The notes beneath the pieces were generated by a model that was not told the origin of the DNA, did no database searches, and was given only the letters and a program-made list of their open reading frames with translations. Shown here in pieces: positions 14,471-19,426 of a stretch of 19,426 bases of DNA. Both the position numbers and the translations under genes were made by a program. Each line of letters begins with the position of its first letter. Within the stretch, counting starts at the first letter, position 1. Location of the stretch: the NCBI GenBank assembly GCA_900544945.1, contig UQXG01000025.1, positions 1 through 19,426 on the forward strand, given 5' to 3'. This DNA is from an uncultured Eubacteriales bacterium. Lineage in GTDB: Bacteria; Bacillota; Clostridia; Oscillospirales; Oscillospiraceae.

Positions 14471-15495
14471 ATCTCAAATCCCTGACCCAGCCGGAGCTGG
14501 CGGACATCTTAAAACAGCTGGGTCAGCCGGCTTTCCGGGCAAAGCAGGTGTTTTCCTGGCTTCATAAGGGCGTTCGCTCCTACGAGGAGATGACGAATCT
14601 GCCCAAGGCTCTCCGGGAGGCGCTGGCACGGGAATATCCCATCTACGCTCCTACGGCGGTTCGCAGGCAGGAGTCTCAAAAGGACGGAACCATCAAGTAT
14701 CTCTGGCAGCTTTCCGACGGAAACTGCGTGGAGACGGTGCTCATGCGCTACCGCTATGGCAACACCGTGTGCATTTCCACGGAGGTGGGCTGCCGGATGG
14801 GCTGCGCCTTCTGCGCCTCCACCCTGGGCGGCCTGGTGCGGCGGCTGGAGCCGGCGGAAATGCTGGATCAGGTGCTTTTTACCCAGGTGGATTCGGGACT
14901 GCCCATTTCCCACATTGTGCTTATGGGCATCGGCGAGCCCCTGGACAATCTGGACAATGTTCTGCGCTTTTTAGAGCTGGTAAACAGCCCGGAGGGCATG
15001 AACATTTCCATGCGGCACATCAGTCTGTCCACCTGCGGCCTGGTTCCGAAAATCGACGCTCTGGCGGAAAAAAAGCTGCAAATCAGCCTGGCCATTTCCC
15101 TGCATGGCCCTAACGATGAAATCCGCGATCAAATCATGCCGGTAAACAAGGCCTATCCCATTGAGGAACTGATGGAGGCCGTCCGCCGGTACTATGACGT
15201 CACGGGGCGGCGCATACACTTCGAGTACGCCATGATTGACGGCCTTAACGACACCCCGGCGTGTGCCCAGGAGCTTTTGCGGCGGCTGAAGGGTCTGGGA
15301 GCTCATGTGAATCTGATTCCGCTGAACCATGTGGAGGAAAGCCCCTTAAAGCCCAGCTCCCGGGAGGCGGTAGCCCGGTTTCAGAAGATCCTGGAAGACG
15401 GCGGGGTCACGGCTACGGTTCGCAGAACTTTGGGCGGGGATATTGATGCCTCCTGCGGGCAGCTGCGCAGGAAATACGAGAAAAAGCACGAGTAA
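14467..15495 (+). CDS. rlmN: Dual-specificity 23S rRNA/tRNA methyltransferase RlmN
   Basis: RlmN is a radical SAM enzyme that makes 2-methyladenosine at A2503 of 23S rRNA and A37 of some tRNAs. The 342-residue product carries the CX3CX2C cluster in GCRMGCAFC (Cys109, 113, 116). Cys102 and Cys330 match the two further catalytic cysteines of the family. MGIGEPLDNLDNV (153-165), STCGLVPKI (188-196) and LAISLHGPNDEIRDQIMP (208-225) are classic RlmN blocks. RRTLGGDIDASCGQL (319-333) ends the fold. It overlaps rsmB as ATGA. Cfr-type resistance enzymes are related, but the full RlmN signature and the housekeeping position argue for RlmN. Confidence 0.96.
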   Translation: MNLKSLTQPELADILKQLGQPAFRAKQVFSWLHKGVRSYEEMTNLPKALREALAREYPIYAPTAVRRQESQKDGTIKYLWQLSDGNCVETVLMRYRYGNTVCISTEVGCRMGCAFCASTLGGLVRRLEPAEMLDQVLFTQVDSGLPISHIVLMGIGEPLDNLDNVLRFLELVNSPEGMNISMRHISLSTCGLVPKIDALAEKKLQISLAISLHGPNDEIRDQIMPVNKAYPIEELMEAVRRYYDVTGRRIHFEYAMIDGLNDTPACAQELLRRLKGLGAHVNLIPLNHVEESPLKPSSREAVARFQKILEDGGVTATVRRTLGGDIDASCGQLRRKYEKKHE

Positions 15496-15515
15496 AGAAG
15501 AGAGGTGCTGGGACG

Positions 15516-16247
15516 ATGCAGAGCTGGGGACTTACGGATCCCGGATGCGTGCGCAAGCAGAATCAGGATGCCTACCGAATTGAACGGTTGGACAAGGAGA
15601 CCCTGCTGGGCGTGGTCTGCGACGGCATGGGCGGCGCCAAATCCGGCAATATCGCCAGCACCCTGGCGGTGGAGGTCTTTGTGGAGGAAATCCGCCGGAG
15701 CTGGCTGCCGGGGATGGAGTCTGACCGGATCGATCAGATGCTTCGCAGCGCGGTGAAGCTGGCCAATTTCACGGTTTACGACCAGGCGGCTCAGTTCGAG
15801 GAATTTGACGGCATGGGCACTACCCTGGTTGCGGTGCTGGTGCGCCGGGATCGGGCCACCGTAGTCAATGTGGGCGACAGCCGGGCCTATGGCATCAGCC
15901 GGACGGGAATCCGTCAGATTTCCAAGGATCATTCTCTGGTGCAGATGATGGTTGACCGGGGAGACATCCCCGCCGAGGCGGCAAAGACCTACCCGGGCAA
16001 GAACTACATTACCCGGGCGGTGGGCACGGAGCCTGTGCTCATCTGCGATATTTTCCACGTCAGCGTGAGCAAGGGCGATTTTCTGCTGCTGTGCTCCGAC
16101 GGACTGAGCAATTTAATGGACGACCAGGAGATCCTCTTTGAGGTCGCCCACGGCGTAAATAAGCACCACTGCTGCAAGCGGCTGCTGAACATCGCCAAAA
16201 GCCGGGGCGCGCCGGACAATGTGACCAGCGTGCTGATTCAGGTTTAA
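15516..16247 (+). CDS. prpC: PP2C-type Ser/Thr protein phosphatase (PrpC/Stp)
   Basis: This metal-dependent phosphatase reverses phosphorylation by the neighbouring kinase. The 243-residue product has all PP2C motifs: DPGCVRKQNQDAY (8-20, Asp18), CDGMGGAKSGN (35-45, Asp36), GTTLVA (101-106) and VNVGDSRAY (118-125). KDHSLVQMMVDRGDI (137-151), NYITRAVG (163-170), CSDGLSNLM (193-201) and APDNVT (232-237, Asp234) complete the set. GAGAGGTG lies about 8 bases upstream of the ATG. It is 20 bases after rlmN and 23 before the kinase gene, the usual prpC-prkC-rsgA order. Confidence 0.96.
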   Translation: MQSWGLTDPGCVRKQNQDAYRIERLDKETLLGVVCDGMGGAKSGNIASTLAVEVFVEEIRRSWLPGMESDRIDQMLRSAVKLANFTVYDQAAQFEEFDGMGTTLVAVLVRRDRATVVNVGDSRAYGISRTGIRQISKDHSLVQMMVDRGDIPAEAAKTYPGKNYITRAVGTEPVLICDIFHVSVSKGDFLLLCSDGLSNLMDDQEILFEVAHGVNKHHCCKRLLNIAKSRGAPDNVTSVLIQV

Positions 16248-16270
16248 CCAAAGGCAGGAAAGGAGCTTAT

Positions 16271-18349
16271 ATGGATCAATATATTGGACGGCTTCTGGAC
16301 GGTCGGTACGAGATTCTTGAGGTCATCGGTACCGGCGGCATGGCCGTTGTTTATAAAGCTCGCTGCCATCGGCTGAACCGATTGGTTGCGATTAAAATTC
16401 TGAAAGACGAATTTTCCAGGGATGAGGAGTTCCGCCGCCGGTTCCGGGCGGAGGGCGAGGCTGTGGCCATGCTCAGCCACCCGAACATCGTCCAGGTCTA
16501 TGACGTTTCCTCCTCCGACGGGGCGGATTACATCGTCATGGAGCTCATCGACGGCATTTCCCTGAAGGAATATATGGAGAAAAAGGGCATCCTCAACTGG
16601 AAGGAGACTCTCCATTTCTCCCTGCAGATTGCCAAGGGTCTGGAGCACGCCCACAGCCGGGGCATTGTCCACCGGGACATCAAGCCTCATAACGTGATGG
16701 TGCTGAAAAACGGCTCTGTGAAGGTCATGGACTTCGGCATCGCCCGGGTGATGAATAAGAGCAACACCCTGACCAAGGAAGCCCTGGGCAGCGTTCACTA
16801 CATTTCCCCGGAGCAGGCCAAGGGCGGTCACACGGACAACCGGTCTGACCTGTACTCTCTGGGTGTTGTGATGTACGAAATGATAGCCGGTCGGCCGCCC
16901 TATGACGGAGAGTCCGCGGTTTCCGTGGCCATCCAGCATATCAACGGCGGCGCGCCCCTGCCCTCTACCTATAACCCCAACATTCCCACAGGCCTGGAGC
17001 AGATCATTATGAAGGCCATGGCGCTGGAAGTCCGGGATCGGTACGTTTCCGCCACGGAAATGCTTCAGGATATGGAGGAATTCCGGAAAAATCCCGCCAT
17101 TGTATTCGACTATCACACCCTGATGGACGACGCCACCCGGAAAATTCCCACGGCGGGGATGCCTCTGACCACCGCGGAAAAGAAGGTTCAGGCCAGAACC
17201 GGCGAACGTCCCTCCACTTCCTTGCCCAGAAACAGTGCGGTGATGGCTCACACGGGCACGGCTTCCAGGTCTACCGCCAGCCGGGAGGTCAGCCATACGG
17301 AAAGCCGCCGGAGGCGGCGCCGGGAGGCCGAGAAAAAGAAGAACACCGAGCGCAGCCGGATCGCCACCACCGCCGTGGTGGTTTGCAGTGCGGTGGCGCT
17401 GTTTGCCATTATGCTGTTCCTCATCGCCCTGTTCAACGGAGCGCTCCTGAACCAGGAGAAGGATATGGTGGAGGTGCCCTACCTCACCGGCGGCACCTAC
17501 AGCGAGGAGCTGGCGGCGGCGCATGATGAGTTCAATTTCCGACTCCGTCCCCAGGAGTACAGCGAAAACCATCCGAAAAACGAGATCATCAGTCAGGAGC
17601 CGGTAGGCGGCACCAAGGTGCAGCGGGGCTCGGATATCTGGCTGACGGTGAGCATGGGCCCGGAGCCCGCGGTGAAGAAGCTGGATAACTTCGTCGGCGC
17701 GGACGCGGAGGAGGCCTGCAAGCTGCTGGAAAGCCAGGGCTTCAAGCCGCTCAAAAAGAAGGAAGCCAGCTATGTCTACCAGCCCGGCGAGGTGACCCGG
17801 ACGGATCCTTCCGCCGAAAGCGAGGTCACCGAGGGTCAGACCATCTATATTTATGTCAGCACCGGCCCGGACATCGTGGAAAATTCCATGCCCAACGTGG
17901 TGGGGCTGGAACTGAACCGAGCCAAGGAGCTGATGACTCAGCTGGGCTTTACCAACGTGCGCTATGAGCCGACGGAAAGCTCCCGCCCGGAAAATGAGGT
18001 GGTCTACCAGTCGGTGGACAAGGATGAGACCCTGGATGTGTCCTCCGAGATCATCATCCAGTATTCCAGCGGCGTGTCGGAAACCCAGCCCACCCAGACT
18101 ACCGCCCCTCAGGAAACGGAGCCGGACAATTCCGTGCTCATCAGCGTATCCTGGGTGGTGCCGGAGAGCGCCGAGGAGGCAAGGCTGGACGTATGTCTGG
18201 GGGGCACCCGGGATGTGATCGTCTCCAAGTCCATCGCCCCCGGGGCAAAGACCGTGCTGCTGGATCTGACGGGCACGGGCACCGTATCCTATGACCTGTA
18301 CCTGAACGGCCAGTTCCTGGAAACCAAAACATTGGAGTTTACGAAATGA
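16271..18349 (+). CDS. prkC: PASTA-domain Ser/Thr protein kinase (PrkC/Stk1/PknB type)
   Basis: This membrane kinase senses cell-wall fragments or lipid II through PASTA domains and phosphorylates targets in growth, division and translation. The 692-residue product has a cytoplasmic kinase domain (about 13-275) with glycine loop GTGGMAV (20-26), Lys42, HRDIKPHN (134-141) and DFG (154-156). The activation segment ends in SPEQAKGG (179-186). A low-complexity linker and a basic cluster (346-357) precede one membrane helix at about 364-388. Outside are three PASTA repeats (about 398-465, 466-534, 535-602). A Thr/Gln/Pro-rich spacer (603-620) and a final beta-rich domain (621-692) of unknown type end the protein. 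AAAGGAGC stands 6 bases upstream of the ATG. It overlaps rsgA as ATGA. Confidence 0.96.
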   Translation: MDQYIGRLLDGRYEILEVIGTGGMAVVYKARCHRLNRLVAIKILKDEFSRDEEFRRRFRAEGEAVAMLSHPNIVQVYDVSSSDGADYIVMELIDGISLKEYMEKKGILNWKETLHFSLQIAKGLEHAHSRGIVHRDIKPHNVMVLKNGSVKVMDFGIARVMNKSNTLTKEALGSVHYISPEQAKGGHTDNRSDLYSLGVVMYEMIAGRPPYDGESAVSVAIQHINGGAPLPSTYNPNIPTGLEQIIMKAMALEVRDRYVSATEMLQDMEEFRKNPAIVFDYHTLMDDATRKIPTAGMPLTTAEKKVQARTGERPSTSLPRNSAVMAHTGTASRSTASREVSHTESRRRRRREAEKKKNTERSRIATTAVVVCSAVALFAIMLFLIALFNGALLNQEKDMVEVPYLTGGTYSEELAAAHDEFNFRLRPQEYSENHPKNEIISQEPVGGTKVQRGSDIWLTVSMGPEPAVKKLDNFVGADAEEACKLLESQGFKPLKKKEASYVYQPGEVTRTDPSAESEVTEGQTIYIYVSTGPDIVENSMPNVVGLELNRAKELMTQLGFTNVRYEPTESSRPENEVVYQSVDKDETLDVSSEIIIQYSSGVSETQPTQTTAPQETEPDNSVLISVSWVVPESAEEARLDVCLGGTRDVIVSKSIAPGAKTVLLDLTGTGTVSYDLYLNGQFLETKTLEFTK

Positions 18350-19233
18350 CCCAGACATTGCAGGGGCGGATTCTGCGCTCCATCAGCGGCTTCTATGACG
18401 TGCAGACGGACTCCGGCCTCATTACCTGCCGGGCCAGAGGCATCCTTCGCCGTGGGGGCAATTCGCCCCTGACCGGGGATCTGGTGGAAATCTCCGTGGA
18501 GAAGGGCAAGGGCATGGTGGAGAAGATTCTTCCCCGGAAAAATGCCTTCGTCCGTCCGGCGGTTGCCAACGTGGATGCCCTGGTGGTATTCGCCGCCAAC
18601 GTCAATCCGGTGACGGAGCCCTTTCTCATCGATCGGGTGGCGGCCATTGCGGGAGATCAGGGAGTGCCGGTGTATCTGGTGGTCAACAAATGTGACCTGG
18701 ATCCGGCCGCTAACCTGGTGCGCATCTATGAACACGCAGGCTTCCCGGTGATCTGCACCAGCGCGGAAACCGGGGAAGGGGTAGAAGAACTGCGGAAACT
18801 GCTCACCGGAAAGCTTACCGCTTTCACCGGAAATTCCGGCGTGGGCAAGAGCAGTGTTCTGAACCGTCTGGCTCCGGAACTGGCTCTGGAAACCGGGGAG
18901 GTTTCCGAGAAGCTGGGTCGGGGGCGGCATACCACCCGGCATGTGGAGCTTTACCGGCTGGGGAAAGACACCTATGTGGCGGACACCCCGGGCTTTTCCT
19001 CCTTCGATACCGACCAGATGGAAATTATCCTCAAGGAGAATCTTCAGTATTCTTTTCCGGATTTTGAACCCTACCTGGGCAAATGCCGGTTTGATGACTG
19101 CTCCCACCGGAAGGAGCCGGACTGCGCCGTCCGGGGTGCGGTGGAGGCCGGGGAAATCGAGCCCAGCCGCTACGACAGCTACCTGCGGTTTTACGAGAAG
19201 TCCAGCCAGGTGAAGCTCTGGGAAATCAAATAA
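18346..19233 (+). CDS. rsgA: Ribosome small-subunit-dependent GTPase RsgA
   Basis: RsgA is a circularly permuted GTPase that checks late 30S assembly. The 295-residue product has an N-terminal OB fold (about 1-65) and GTPase motifs in permuted order: NKCD (114-117), SAETGEG (139-145), P-loop GNSGVGKSS (162-170) and DTPGFSSF (213-220). The zinc knuckle is Cys247, Cys252, His254 and Cys260. In B. subtilis and S. aureus it is downstream of, and phosphorylated by, the PASTA kinase. The ATGA overlap with prkC fits that link. In relatives rpe and a thiamine pyrophosphokinase gene often follow; here the gene series ends and repeat DNA follows within 60 bases. Confidence 0.96.
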   Translation: MTQTLQGRILRSISGFYDVQTDSGLITCRARGILRRGGNSPLTGDLVEISVEKGKGMVEKILPRKNAFVRPAVANVDALVVFAANVNPVTEPFLIDRVAAIAGDQGVPVYLVVNKCDLDPAANLVRIYEHAGFPVICTSAETGEGVEELRKLLTGKLTAFTGNSGVGKSSVLNRLAPELALETGEVSEKLGRGRHTTRHVELYRLGKDTYVADTPGFSSFDTDQMEIILKENLQYSFPDFEPYLGKCRFDDCSHRKEPDCAVRGAVEAGEIEPSRYDSYLRFYEKSSQVKLWEIK

Positions 19234-19242
19234 CAAAAAGAA

Positions 19243-19267
19243 ATGCCGGATGAAAGACGGCATCCGC
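19243..19267 (+). other. Weak hairpin pair after rsgA, not a clear terminator
   Basis: ATGCCG (19243-19248) can pair with CGGCAT (19258-19263). Alternatively CGGATG (19247-19252) can pair with CATCCG (19261-19266). The two stems exclude each other. No T run follows, so termination here would not be a standard intrinsic event. The rest of 19234-19290 shows nothing else. Confidence 0.3.
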
Positions 19268-19290
19268 TCAGAAAGCATAAGTAAGAAGAA

Positions 19291-19426
19291 CGCTGTCATT
19301 GCGAACCAGCGGTTAAGTAGTGTGGAAATCCCCTCCAAGTGACAGAATACTTCCCGGCGAAGCGCAAAGGCTCCCCTTGCTGATCAAGGGGAGCTGTCAT
19401 GGCTGTCTTCCGCAAGGCCATGACTG
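19291..19426 (+). repeat. Dispersed hairpin-rich repeat, right copy
   Basis: This copy is inverted relative to 1-155. It has the core hairpin with arms 19370-19379 and 19385-19394, and a second hairpin with arms 19396-19403 and 19417-19424. The block CCCGGCGAAGCGCA and the ATTGCGAACCAG segment are identical in the two copies. It lacks the roughly 25-base insert of the left copy. It begins about 57 bases after the rsgA stop and runs to the window end. It could also serve as the 3' end structure of the long operon transcript. Confidence 0.8.

Noticed and set aside
14467..15495. Cfr-like antibiotic-resistance methyltransferase
   Set aside because: The sequence follows RlmN motifs throughout and lies in the conserved housekeeping order rsmB-rlmN-prpC-prkC.
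16244..18358. 704-codon open frame on the minus strand opposite the kinase gene
   Set aside because: It mirrors almost exactly the extent of prkC. Its translation is low in recognisable motifs, as expected of codon-bias shadows.
19243..19267. Rho-independent terminator after rsgA
   Set aside because: A hairpin is possible, but there is no T run and two stems compete.
1..19426. The whole window as a composite transposon bounded by inverted repeats
   Set aside because: There is no transposase or integrase, the ends are hairpin repeats without clear terminal motifs or target duplications, and the cargo is essential core genes.

Overview
The window looks like chromosomal DNA from a GC-rich (roughly 60% by eye) gut-type member of the Bacillota, most likely class Clostridia near the Oscillospiraceae. 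The basis is the set of Gram-positive genes (cdaA-ybbR, remA, yicC, PASTA kinase plus PP2C phosphatase, rsgA), strong sigma-A type promoters, GGAGG ribosome binding sites, and a cysteine desulfurase-like protein paired with a DUF3343-type protein. The family-level placement is inference. I see no phage, plasmid, CRISPR, transposase or tRNA. Nearly all of the window is core housekeeping DNA.

Layout. Both ends (1-155 and 19291-19426) carry copies of one hairpin-rich dispersed repeat in opposite orientation. Inside the left copy, on the minus strand, lies the RNase P RNA gene (about 219-555) with its own consensus promoter and terminator. All 20 protein genes are on the plus strand. They fall into three groups: (1) murD-ispD-ispF (659-3215), with a consensus promoter back-to-back with the rnpB promoter and closed by a strong intrinsic terminator (3217-3247); (2) a DUF3343-type small protein overlapping a class-V aminotransferase/cysteine desulfurase-like gene (3303-4651); (3) a very tight series of 15 genes starting from a consensus promoter at 4675-4703: cdaA, ybbR/cdaR, an RseC-like four-cysteine membrane protein, yicC, remA, gmk, rpoZ, priA, def, fmt, rsmB, rlmN, prpC, prkC, rsgA (4780-19233). 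Gaps in group 3 are 0-45 bases, with many ATGA or TGATG overlaps and no convincing terminator inside.

How they work together. Group 1 couples a cytoplasmic peptidoglycan step (D-Glu addition) with two MEP-pathway steps that feed isoprenoids, including the undecaprenyl carrier. Group 3 begins with cyclic-di-AMP synthesis and its membrane regulator and ends with a muropeptide-sensing type Ser/Thr kinase, its phosphatase and a ribosome-assembly GTPase. Between these lie nucleotide supply (gmk), RNA polymerase omega, replication restart, formyl-Met handling at both ends of translation (fmt, def) and rRNA methylation. It reads as a growth-control operon in which envelope signalling is co-transcribed with the translation machinery.

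No clearly new system is visible. The points most worth a second look are the inverted end repeats, which probably mark assembly breakpoints, the DUF3343/desulfurase pair, the non-PASTA C-terminal domain of the kinase, the MurD and PriA motif variants, and the co-location of the c-di-AMP and PASTA-kinase modules.
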